Below, in pieces: positions 1 to 11,646 of a DNA stretch of 64,000 nucleotides. The translations under genes were made by a program, and so were the position numbers. How positions within the stretch are numbered: the first letter of the stretch is position 1; each line of letters starts with the position of its first letter. The stretch is taken from positions 4,531,730 to 4,595,729 of the forward strand of contig CAIIXF020000007.1 in NCBI GenBank assembly GCA_903813345.2, in the 5' to 3' direction. The stretch comes from Owenia fusiformis. Its lineage: Eukaryota > Annelida > Polychaeta > Sabellida > Oweniidae. The notes under the pieces were generated by a model. The model saw nothing but the letters and a program-made list of their open reading frames with translations, did not search any database and was not told where the DNA came from.

Positions 1-2
1 AC

Positions 3-1340
3 AGAGAAAAATCCGAACTGATCCCAACACAGATTTTCAAGTACATAGGCACCCAATACAACCTAATACTAGGCCTAACATATCCTCCGCAAGACAGGAT
101 CCAGAAAATCTTAGAAATCGCACAATTATTCACCAATACCCTTTCTCAACCAACAAGGCAGTGGATGAAACTACTAGGCCTACTAGCCTCAGCAGAGAAA
201 AATATACCCTGGGGCAGACTATACATGAGACCAATTCAACAGTGCCTAGCCAGCCAGATGTCTCCTACAAAATCACTAGAGACAACAATCTACATCAACC
301 AAGAAGTAATAAACACACTGAAATGGTGGATGGACGAGCAGAATCTACTCATGGGTCAACCTCTGGGAATGTTTGTCCCAGATCACACAATCTTCACGGA
401 TGCATCGGAGACTATGTGAGGTGCACATATGGACTCTGTGGAAATCAATGGATTCTGGTCCCCATCAGAAATGAGAAACCACATCAACTGGCTAGAACTA
501 GCGGCAGTATTGAAAGTTCTACACAAACTGAATCATCTACTGGTACCTCAAGCAAACATCCTAGTTTGCCTGGACAACACAACAGCCCTAAGCTACATAA
601 ACAAACAAGGCGGGACAAAATCGAAAAGTCTTCTGACCCTAAGCCAGGAAATCCTAATCTGGTGCAAAAACCACCAAATAAACATAAGAGCTCAACATAT
701 AGCAGGATCCCTAAACCGACGGGCAGACGCACTATCTCGGGACAGGATAGTGAACACAGAATGGTCTCTACTCCCACAAATAGTGAAACGACTGTGGCAA
801 ATATGGGAGACTCCTCAGTTAGATTTGATGGCGACATGTCACAACAACAAACTACCACTATATGTATCCCCAGTACCAGACCAAAACAGCTGGGGAACAG
901 ACGCAATGTCAATCCCGTGGGACAATCTCAACTTCTACATATTCCCACCAACAAGCATGATCGACAAAGTTCTAACAAAAATGAGAACACACAATTGCGA
1001 AGCCATAATGATAGCTCCAAAATGGCCAAATCAACCTTGGTTCACGCAAATTCTGGAACTTCTAACGGACTACCCAAGAACGCTTCCAGTGTCTCAAAAA
1101 CTACTAAAAAAGCCAAAGACAAGCATGTTTCACCAGACTCCGGAAATATTTGCCCTTCACGCCTGCAAATTGTCAACGACACCCTCAAAAAACAAGGCTT
1201 TTCTACAGAAGTGTCTCTTCGAATCTCAGAATCATCAAGGAGGAAATCCACAAATAAACTCTATGATTCCAGGTGGAACACCTTCACTGTTTGGTGTTAT
1301 GAACGGAATTCAGATCCATGCCAAGCAGATATTCCTCTAG
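3..1340 (+). pseudogene. DIRS reverse transcriptase/RNase H ORF, interrupted by one stop
   Basis: Read in one frame from base 3, this encodes the end of a DIRS reverse transcriptase (motifs KSELIP and YPPQDRIQKI), then an RNase H domain, then the conserved DIRS region after RNase H. RNase H residues are visible in order: the Asp of FTDAS (about 399-413), the Glu of NWLELAAV, the Asp of CLDNTTALSYIN, and the last Asp in HIAGSLNRRADALSR. A TGA at 417-419 falls just after the first catalytic Asp, where relatives have TGG in a TDAS..GWGAHL-like string, so a single TGG-to-TGA change is the simplest explanation. The rest of the frame is open for more than 300 codons, so the copy is young. The frame overlaps the recombinase gene in a different phase. 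Confidence 0.85.
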
Positions 1341-2239
1341 TGGCAGAGTTTCTACTATATCTTCACCAGACTAAGAAACTTTCAATTCCTACCATTGAAG
1401 GATACAGAACTGCCATTAATACAGTACTGAAAAAATCATCTGATATCGACTTGACTGATAATTCCCTCATAGGCGATCTTATCAGATCTTTTAAACTGGA
1501 AAACCTGACACCAAGGAACATGGTACCTAAATGGAATCTTGTATTTGTTCTTAATGCTTTATCCAAAGCACCCTTCGAACCTATGGCCACAGCGGAACTT
1601 AAATTCACATCATGGAAAACACTCTTTCTTTTACTCATGGCTTCAGGGAAGAGAAGAAGTGATGTACATGCACTCGACTTCAGACGTTTAAAATGGTCAG
1701 AATCCAGGGACCAAGTAACTATGTATCCCTTCATAGGATTTCTACCAAAGTCACTATCAGCTGCAGAAGGAGAATCTCGCTTTCAACCAATCCTCATTAA
1801 AGCTCTCACCACACTGGTGAATAGAGACTCTCCAGACAGGACACTTTGCCCCCTCAGAGCTCTACGTTACTACCTTCAAGCCACAGTCTCAACAAGGGGC
1901 AACCGAAATAGACTGTTTATACCATACAAAGCCGGATATACTGGAGATATACACGTAAACACTATATCTTCTTGGGTGAAAAATCTGATCTTGTATACTT
2001 ACAAAAATTCACAAGAAACAGATTACCAAATCAACTCTATTAAAACCCACGAAACCAGGGCCTTATCTGCAAGCCTTGCTGTTCAAGCAAATCTGTCAGT
2101 TACTGCAGTTCTCAAAGCCTGCTCATGGGCAAATCACAACACATTCACCAGCTTCTACCTACGAGATACATCAGTGATCGAGGGAGAACTGCGGAAATTA
2201 GGCCCTATGATGGTTGCAGGCTCACTATACAACATATAG
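1022..2239 (+). CDS. DIRS tyrosine recombinase
   Basis: This is a phage-integrase-type tyrosine recombinase that would insert the circular DNA form of the element. The open frame extends back to 161, but upstream of about 1000 it only shadows the RNase H frame; the ATG at 1022 gives about 405 residues and a plausible overlap with the upstream gene. An N-terminal SAM-like core-binding domain (YDSRWNTFTVWCYER, then PTIEGYRTAINTVL) precedes the catalytic domain. Catalytic residues visible are the first Arg in SGKRRSDVHAL (about 1640-1675), the His-x-x-Arg pair in KTHETRALSAS (2048-2059), and the HNTFTSFYLRD segment with the nucleophilic Tyr near 2156. The frame has no internal stop, so the protein may be intact. 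Confidence 0.85.
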   Translation: MAKSTLVHANSGTSNGLPKNASSVSKTTKKAKDKHVSPDSGNICPSRLQIVNDTLKKQGFSTEVSLRISESSRRKSTNKLYDSRWNTFTVWCYERNSDPCQADIPLVAEFLLYLHQTKKLSIPTIEGYRTAINTVLKKSSDIDLTDNSLIGDLIRSFKLENLTPRNMVPKWNLVFVLNALSKAPFEPMATAELKFTSWKTLFLLLMASGKRRSDVHALDFRRLKWSESRDQVTMYPFIGFLPKSLSAAEGESRFQPILIKALTTLVNRDSPDRTLCPLRALRYYLQATVSTRGNRNRLFIPYKAGYTGDIHVNTISSWVKNLILYTYKNSQETDYQINSIKTHETRALSASLAVQANLSVTAVLKACSWANHNTFTSFYLRDTSVIEGELRKLGPMMVAGSLYNI

Positions 2240-2383
2240 CATCTTCAACAGCCTTGTGGTGAGTCATCATGATTAAACATTCTTATGATTTTATAATGTA
2301 AATTATTTAGAATGTTCTACTTGTTGGTTTGTGGGTCCCTCTGGTTTAACTGAATTCACCCACCTCCTTTTCGGCTACATTCA

Positions 2384-2712
2384 GGCATATAATTGAGAGG
2401 TGGGATGTGTAATAATACTGGGAAAATCCTTTTTTAATTGATTTTCCTGTTTATAAACATACCCACCTCTCAATTACCAAAGTCCCACCCGACCTCCCCA
2501 CTATTCATTAGGGGGAATAGGGAAATTGAGGACGTTGGCACGTGTACAAACTACTTTATTCAATAGTGGACGCGTCCAAGTTAATGTCATCAGTAAAACC
2601 AGAGGGGTGTTAGGACTCCATACAGAGATTGCTAAAGGAATCTAAGGCATATAATTGAGAGGTGGGTATGTTTATAAACAGGAAAATCAATTAAAAAAGG
2701 ATTTTCCCAATT
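2384..2712. repeat. DIRS internal complementary region and right terminal repeat
   Basis: The segment 2384-2476 joins a copy of the first bases of the terminal repeat (2384-2404) to the reverse complement of the right terminal repeat (2421-2476). The right terminal repeat is 2646 to about 2712. The two inverted blocks of 56 bp match perfectly by eye. Between them, 2477-2645 is unique sequence. Confidence 0.85.
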
Positions 2713-2916
2713 TTAACATAAGCATGTTAATCCAGTTAATTTCTCTTGGGGTGCCATGCTTGGCCTTTTGCTTCAGATTGACTTCTTAATTCATTGTTTT
2801 TTTGCATTATATTTTTGTCAACATAGTAATATATTTATGTGGTATTTGTATGTATGGAATTAACTTTTTAACCCTTTGCTGATATTTTATGTTTTATTAA
2901 CATGTTAACCCTGCAG

Positions 2917-5900
2917 GTCCTGGTGTATCGCTCAGTTCAATAGAGGGAGCCACAGGTATAATACTTGAACCAGGGTCCAGTTGTTTGAAAAAATGAAATT
3001 TTAGACAACCAGACCCTAGAAAGTGCCCATTGCTGCATGATTCTTCCTTATATATCCTTTATTCAAGCTGTTTTTCTTGTTGCATATTTGAAACGATAAC
3101 GCAGGAATCTAGTGATATTCACCTTTTAAGGAATATTCTCACCGCATGTATTTTATTATACGGAAGTGTTATCACTAATTACGTCCTTGCCCTATATGTG
3201 TCGCATCATGCTAATTAATTATGTCATCATATTGTTAATAATATTGAATAAATGATTTAGTATTTGAAATTTCAAAAATATAATATTGAAACCTCAATCA
3301 TTGATTATTGGTCAATATTCCATGACATTTAGGAAGCGAATGTGAGCATTAGAATTTATACTTTTGAAGGCTTTAATTGTATAACAGGATATATGGAGCC
3401 TGATACTTCAAAATAATCGTTATAATGTATTAAGTAAAAAGCTTGATAAGTGTAGAATAAACATTCTGCTATCAGGTTTCAACTTCAATTACATGCCGCT
3501 GATTGGAAATATCATCAATAATGGATATATTCCTTGGGATAAAATCTCAAGATGGTCATCATTTCAAATGTAAAATATGATGGGAAAGAGATAAATTACC
3601 AAGGAATAAAGTGAACAAGCATGAAGTTACTACTCTAAATTGTGTAGAAATGTGAGAACATCAGTCACTTCATTCAAATATTCTAGAGATATTTATGAAA
3701 TAAACATGGCTTGAAAGGAATTTTGAGTATGGAATGATCCTTTACACTTATTAGATACTGCTAAAGATTGATTGCTTGTAAATTCAAGAGGGAGAAAATT
3801 AAGAAAGCAGAGATTGAAAGCAGAAATAAGCTGACAACATTATATCATATTATTTTAGTAATCATCTTCAATGCTTGCACATTATTTCACTTCTGAATCT
3901 CACATTTATTTGTCCTCTACTACCTTTTCTATTGGGATATGTAGTATGGTGTCTGTCTGTCTGTCTCTCTGTGTGTCTCACTTGTTATGTTGCTCGGTTG
4001 CATGTGCTTAAAATACCAAGTTTCAATATTAATATACTCCTGAAGGAGAAGTATGCTGATTGGCTACTACTTCTGTGACATCATTAAACAAACACACAGC
4101 TACCGATATAATTGAGGAATAAACATGACTATTTGGAGATTTTATTCACAAGTCATGCTTTTGATCACATGGGGCTTGTGGCAATGCAAGAAACAGAATT
4201 ATTAGTTGTATATAGCATATTCAAAATTATTGGTTGAGGTACCCTTCTGCCATCATTTCTTACTATCTCTGAGGCCTGGGGATCTCACAAACTGAAAATC
4301 TTTTTTCAAGCTTTCATCTCCTGCGTTTCAACCAAAATATATATCAAATAATCGTGCAGATTTACCTTTAAAACAAGGCACCCTTCAATGGGCATCAAGG
4401 GGAAAGTGTGTATGATGGTTGTGATTAAAATCCAACTTATATTTAGCTTTCATGTTGTATTGCACAAACTTGCACATGTGTGTTGCACTAGATTATTGCA
4501 CATTATATATGAGTAGATGTACATAGATCAGGCCCGTAGCCAGGATTTGTCAAGGGGGGGATCACTTTTTGAAAAATTCCAGGGGGTAACTTTTGACAAC
4601 TTTGGTCAAAAAATGGCCTAAATCACTTTAAAAATGCTCAGTAAAACTGCATGATTTTGACAGATTTTTTTGTCGAGGGGGGGGGGGTTCAATGGGTTGG
4701 CTACGGGCCTGTATATTTTCAACTTCTTGAATCTAATAAATAAGTCATTTAGTGAAGTGAGTTTCTAAAAACATTTATTTTTATGTTTATTGGAACACAT
4801 TGAGAAAACTTATTTAAAAAGGCTAAAAATTTCTTATACTAAATCACCCAAAATATTTTAATTATACTTGGAGGAGTGCAGGTTGTCACTCGTTATTTCT
4901 TGTGACTGAAATTCCCTACAAAATTTCCCTGCTTATCACTCTCATTTCCTGATTTTGAGAGAATATGTTTGAGAAACAGTAAAAGGTCAGTGAGGCAAAT
5001 TAGTGGTGTCAAATTACTTCAGAAGTTGATTTTGAACTGTGAAGTGCAGACATGACTTCAAAATCACCAAATAGTTGAGTGACATTCTACATTTCCTCCA
5101 GCTTTAGTTGGGTAGTTTGGTAATAAATAATTCTTCTTTTCTTTCTCATAGGGCCTACCCCCCTACACTTAGCTTCAAGATGTGGGGCTCTGGATGCTGT
5201 AAGCTGCCTCATAGGTAAGAAACCAAAAAGTATCTGGTAATGAGTCAATTGAGTAAACAAAGAGAAGTAAAATCAAAGATATACAATATATATTGGTTTG
5301 TCTTCGTCCTTGAAAGGTTTATAACTAGACTCTATACTCAGGGTATCAAAGAAAGATGGTATGTTTCAATTCTGACTCAATCTTCCTGAAATATGGTACA
5401 GATGTTTCATAAACATTACAATGCTGAAATATAAAAAATCAAGGTTCAGCTCTTGGAATGGTCTAAGTACTCTCTAGTATTATGTGAAATTTATCATTTG
5501 AAATATATCCAGTGATTATCTGGGAAATTCCACCTGGCTTAAATATACTTGTTGCTAAGAGAAACTATTTCAAACCAACTATTAATTCATAAAGCTAATT
5601 ACAACCTTTCATCAATGACATCCCATTTTCTTTTCAATAAGATAAGAAATATGGATGTCAAGTTTGCCAATGTATACCAATTACCTATGTATTTATTTAA
5701 AGGTAATTTTGCCAATGTTCTGGTAACAGACACAGATGGCTGGGCACCAATACATTACGCTGCATACTATGATCAGGAACTTGTCATCAAAATGCTTATT
5801 AGAAAACATGAAACCCTACTTGAACTACAGACCAAAAATGAGTAAGTCTCAAAACCTGAAACATGATAATACATTATGACTTAAATATATGATGAAACAT

Positions 5901-8900
5901 TGTAACTTAAAAGTGTTATAGATTAGTATTATGAAGAAATTCATTATGACGTTCCAATAGGTATAGAAATGTCATGAAATTTGATATTTCATTCAAATAT
6001 CATCAAAAATGAGAAAACTTAAAATTGCAATACACTAACGAATGCAACTTCTGTCTTACATTGCTTTTCACACATTGGTCTACTGTTCTCTCCATAGCCC
6101 TCTGTAAAAGTCAGGAGAAGTTTATTATCACAGGCTGGTATCGAAAGATTTGTCCGCTGTGACGGAGCATGCTGTTTTTCATAAAAACACTAACAATGCT
6201 TCACGATTTATCGTTTAACTCATACGTTTCGTTATATCAAAGATAATTACTTACTCCATGCAATGGATATATAATTTGCGTGTAACCTTCACTTCTGTTT
6301 GAAGTCCAATAACGCTAGGAGTAAAATCTATTGAAAACGGCGCCAGAGTATCAAACTCTAAAATGTACCTTTTCTTTTTTAACTTTTTAATGCCATGATA
6401 TAGTGACACGATAATATTATCATATGTTTTCAGCATAACTCTGAATGTATTAATGATATATTAATGCATTGGTTTTTTTTTTTTTTTTTTTATAAAAAAT
6501 AATATCAATATTTTTTGTCCGCTGTGACGGAGCATTTTCACAGTTCACATTTGCAACTGCTCCGTCACAGCGGACAAAAAAATTAAACATTATTTTTTAT
6601 AAAATAATTTAAAAGACCAAATACATCAACATCTCATTTATACCTTCATAGATATGCTGAAACCATGTGTAGATATTATCGTGTCACTATATCGTGCCAC
6701 TAGAAAGTTAAACAAGAAATGGTACATTTTGAAGTATGATACTCCGGCGCCATTTTCAATAGCTTTTCTTCCCAGCGTAATTGGACTTCAAACAGAAGTG
6801 AAAGTTACCCGCAAATGATATATCCATTGCATGGAGTAAGTAATTTTGTATGGTATAACGAAAGATATGAGTTAAAAAATAAATTGTGAAGTATTCTTAG
6901 TGTTTTTATGAAAAATAGCATGCTCCGTCACAGCGGACAAATATTTCGATACCAGCCTGTGATTATATGATAATTTTCATTTGCTATTAAAGTTGTTGAA
7001 TATATTTTCAGTCTCAAATCTACCCCGATATTACTGGCAGCAAGCTCTGGAGCTTTAGCCTCATTGCGATGTCTTATTAACCTCGGAGCTAATGTCACCC
7101 GTCAAGATGATGCTGGGAGTAGCGTCATTCAACTTGCGGCATTGAGGTTTCATACAAACATACTAGAGTTCTTTATCAAGTGGAACAGAGAGGAGGTGAA
7201 AGTCTGGGACTCACTTGTAGGTCAGTGGATTGAGCCTTATTTAAACCAAGTTTATAACTGTATAACATAAAGATACATGCTGACTTTTTGTCCTAACTTC
7301 CCATGCAAGTAGTTAATAAGAGGGGGTTTTGTATATCAGAATGGGCTTATTGGCTCTCAGTAAATCCACTTACTCTATTTGAAATGGTGTAAAAAATTGA
7401 ATTCAGTGAGAGATACACATAGGGTAACATTCTTGGCAGGGGTGAGATGTCAACTCGAAGACTGCGGGTTGACCTGAATCAGATTTTTCAACCTGTTTCA
7501 CCCCTAATTCTCAATATTGGCAAATGTGAACTCTGACCCGTGTGGGGCAAAGCATTGACTATCATGTATTTGATAGTCCTATTATTTTACTCTCTGCATG
7601 AATATACCTTTTATAAAATACTCAAAATGAAAAAATATCATTAATATGGATTATAAACAGATAATGGCTTAAGGATAAAATGTTTTTTTGTCATTTAGGA
7701 ATGCTAAGGGATACCAGTTATCGTAAGAAAGACAGTGCAGTGAAATGTTTAGAGGTTATGTCGACATCAGATCCCGATCATTGGTCATCCATTCTCAAAG
7801 CAGGTGTGTAGCAAAATGAATGTCATGACTGGTTCCAGATGTGATCTATAGCACTTTTTATAAAAATCTTGTAAACAAATGATATTTTTTCTTTTAGATT
7901 GTGTAATAATTTTTTAAAGATACACTTTCAAATGGTATATGATAATATATTTTATACTATAATTTATTTCTTCATTGCCTATAAGCTTTTAGATGGTATA
8001 TTAAAAGTTGATTCAATACTCTTGCTTTCCAATGATATATTAGTGGTAATGTTATTTGTATGCTTTCAGATGGTATTCCAGCTCTTGTAGACCTCTTGCG
8101 TCTTGACAGTGAGGAAATCCAGTCAGTTGCAGCATCAGTACTATGTAATATTTCCGAACACGACCCTGTCAGGCGAGCTCTTGGAAAAGCTAATGCTGCT
8201 TCAATTCTCATACAACTTCTTGGATCTCCAGTTGATGATATCCAGTCACGAGCTGCAATTGTCCTGTCTGACCTAGCATGTGTGGATGATAACCAATCAG
8301 CTATTGCAGATCAAGGGGGTATCCCACCATTGGTGAATCTGCTAGATTCAGAACTTGAAGACGTTCTTGTGAATACAGTTAATGCGATACGTGTCATGTG
8401 TACGAATAATCATGCCAATCAAATTGCTGTAGCTGACAATAGTGGAATTGAGCCTCTTGTGGAGTTTCTAACGGTGAATTCAGGTAAGTTGTCAGAATTT
8501 TTAGTTCAGTTCTTATTTAATCCCACTTCTAGATAAGATAAGAGCATATATGGCGCGAAAGACACCCCTTGGAATGTACAGTGTATGGCATGAATTGAAT
8601 TCCGTCCTCATTAATTAGTATAACCTGAAATAATTTTCAATTTGCTGTAATTTCACAATCACTGAATGAACACTGAGTTGTATGGACTCTAAAATAAAAA
8701 CTAGTGTAATTTATTACATTCTGATACACTTATTGTAGATATACTGCAGGCAGCATCTGCAGCGGCTATTGCAGCAGTGGCTGAGGGCAATCGAGAAAAC
8801 CAGGATGTCATAATAGATGAAGGTGCAGCAAAGTAAGAAATTAGTGACATAGTGTTATAACCACTTTTTTGTTGGTGTTTGGCATTGGTAGTCAGCATTT

Positions 8901-11615
8901 GTGACAAGTTGTTACACTTTAGTAACCATTTGCTATAGCTTACTATTAGTTTTGAAGTTGAAGAGGTCATAAGGTTAAGGGCATAATGAAAAAATTTCAT
9001 CCAAATAAATACTTGAGCGTTGGTGAGTTAATATAATTTTGGATGATCTTTCCAATGGTATATCACATTACAGGTATCATAAAGTTTCAGGTGTAGCAGG
9101 GGGACAGAACTAATTTAACACCCTGTATACATTTAGTCTATATATTTCAGGCCTCTTGTTGACCTAATAAAAGGGAGAAATGTTACAGTGCAGGTGAAGG
9201 CTGCTAGTGCACTACTGAGTCTAGCTGAGAACAATCCAAGGAGTCAGAGAGCTTTTCTTGACCTGGATGGCCCAAAGGCTCTCAATAAACTTTTAAAGGT
9301 AGGGTGTCATTTCAGATGTTTCTGACTAAAGGAGGGGGAGTTGTTTGTCGAATGAATTGGGGGAGTTTTTTCATGCATTTCGCTTATGTGTTTCTTCCAA
9401 AAACATCAATACACTTTATACATTTTATTGACTATAAGATTGCACCATATTATCCCAAAAAATATTTCTCATTTTCAAGGAGAAACAACCCAATAAGGTG
9501 TGTATACATTAAAGATTTACTTTCCTGTTATCTCAAAATCTGCTTTGAACTGTACAAAAAAGTTTCAAATATGTTTATAAAAAATGATTTGCCCCCTCCT
9601 TGTCAATGTCAAGATCCACAATGGGGTGATTGGAGAAAGCTATATTACTTGTGAGACAACTCCTTAGAAAAGCATAATGTTTACATGTTGTCTATTCATG
9701 TGCCTCAATCATACACATACATGTAGTGTGAAATACATAATTTGATTATTTTGACATTAGGTAAAATTGCATAACACTGTTTCATGTTTTTTCCAGATTT
9801 GGTCTATGGAAGTGAAGGAGCAGGGTGCGTGTGCTCTGTGGGCCTTGGCAGGAGATACCCACCCTCAACAGAAAGATATAGCAGAGAGGATAGGCATCAC
9901 AACTCTTATTGAGATACTAATGCTCAAGTCAGAAAAGCTGCAGTATGTAGGTATGTATTTGACGTATATATACCCTTTTCTACAGTATGATTTGATGTCA
10001 GAAGGTTGTAACTAGCCTCTGGTCTGCAGGGTAAAAATGATGGTCATCAGCGTTGGTGTTTGTAACTTAGTGTTACAGTTTTTCAGTTTGTCATATTTCT
10101 GGGAAACTGAAAATTATATATGACATCAGAGTATATTCAAGCCATTGCCAAAGACCTCAGTCATTACATGTTCATATATTGTTCATTCATTATTAGGCCT
10201 ATACCATACAGGCCCATAGTTCAGTTTTGTTCAAAATTCTTACAATGCCCAATATTTCTATATATGCAGGTTGCCAAGCCATTGTTGCATTAGGGAAAGA
10301 GAACTTGGAGAACCAGACTAAGATTTGTGACTCTGGGGGTATACAACCTCTAGTGAGACTGCTCAGGGCTCAGAAAACATCAGAAACTGTACTGATGACG
10401 GTGGTGCGGACCCTTGGCATCATGTGTGTAGGTGAGTGATCGCAATGATAAAGCCTACCCGGCACTGCTGAGTCTATTTTCTATGGTTTGTAGAAATTTC
10501 TATTTGGGTTTGTTTGAGGTTAACAGAACCTTCAAACATTATCTTTCATAGCAGCTAAAAGGGTGTAAAAGTACATTTATAGTGAAATGAAGGAAACTAA
10601 TGCAATTAAAGGAGATTTGGCTTCAAGAGACAAAAGTCGAGAATGATCTTTTGGAAATGTATACTAGATACTCTAAACAGCAAAGAATGGCATATTTATT
10701 GTTTAGTCAACGTTTAATTTAATTGGGATGCTAGAAAATCAATTACTCCATTCCACTTTAGAGCAAAATGACATAGAATAGGCATGACAGATTAAAAAGT
10801 ACATATGCAGGGACTTGAATTAGACAACTTTTGCAATGTTCCAGGATTGGCCCATGGTAGTAACAAGCACACCCAGAACAAGATAGCGGAGGAAAAGGCA
10901 ATAAGTACATTTGTTCACCTACTTAACGAACCTCCTTCCCAGGAGATTCAGGTAGAGGTCGCTTGCACTCTTGCCTCTGTTGTGCTCAATAATGCTTCAA
11001 ACCAATCACGGTTAAGAGAAGAAACTGGGTTTACATACAAAAAGATGCTTCACTTGTTAACCTCAAAGAATGAGGTAAGTTTGAGTCCATTATTCCATTT
11101 AATTTAGCTCAAAGGATGAGTTATTTTTTTTCATTATTTCAGTTACCTCAAAAATGAGGTCATTGTTCTAGAGAACCTTAAAGAAACTTGTAAACATATT
11201 GATTAATGCTTATTAAGGAAATAAAAGCCCATGATGATGTCTGTCTGTCTTATGGGTTTCCGGACAACTCGGACCCAGGACAACTCGGATCCTGGACAAC
11301 TTGGACCCAAGACATCTCGGACCCAAGACAACTCGGACCACTTTTTGAAATGATGACTTTTATCATTACATTTGGTTTTAATTATTTTTTATGTTTATTT
11401 TGACATATATTATATATTGTGAATTCATATATTATGTTAATTTGATGATATTGTTTTATTTTATTTTAAATTAATGTTTTGATGAGAGTTAAGAAGTAAG
11501 AAATTATTGAAGCAAAAGACCCAAGACAACTTGGACCACTTTTTGAAGTGATGGTTTTTATGTCCCCACCACATAGTGTGGGGCCATATTGTTGGCCTAG
11601 GCACGTCTGTCTGTC

Positions 11616-11646
<31 letters not shown>

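Larger units (their letters stand above)
1..2712 (+). mobile_element. DIRS-type tyrosine-recombinase retrotransposon, 3' part
   Basis: Three hallmarks of the DIRS order are visible: a reverse transcriptase/RNase H reading frame (3-1340), an overlapping tyrosine recombinase frame (from about 1022 to 2239), and a terminal arrangement of internal complementary region plus right terminal repeat. The block 2421-2476 is an exact reverse complement of 2652-2707 (56 bp), and 2384-2404 is repeated directly at 2646-2666. This is the circle-junction architecture DIRS elements use in place of LTRs. The 5' end, with gag and the reverse transcriptase catalytic core, lies left of the window. The element sits immediately upstream of the first recognisable ANKAR exon, so it is probably inside an ANKAR intron. 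Confidence 0.9.

Noticed and set aside
161-1021. N-terminal half of the long open frame ending at 2239
   Set aside because: It is out of phase with the clear RNase H reading of the same bases and has low-complexity composition; only the part from about 1022 looks like the recombinase.
3580-3700. Similarity between 3580-3700 and 61060-61190
   Set aside because: Shared short words (AAGGAATAAAGT, CACTT.ATTCAAA) are AT-rich and interrupted; too weak to call a repeat by eye.
6251-6436. 61-residue minus-strand frame as a gene
   Set aside because: It lies within an arm of the foldback element and is mirrored in the other arm, so it is treated as part of that element.
9304-9654. 116-residue open frame in an ANKAR intron
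   Set aside because: It begins inside the splice donor region of exon 9151-9298, has no recognisable motif, and is intronic.
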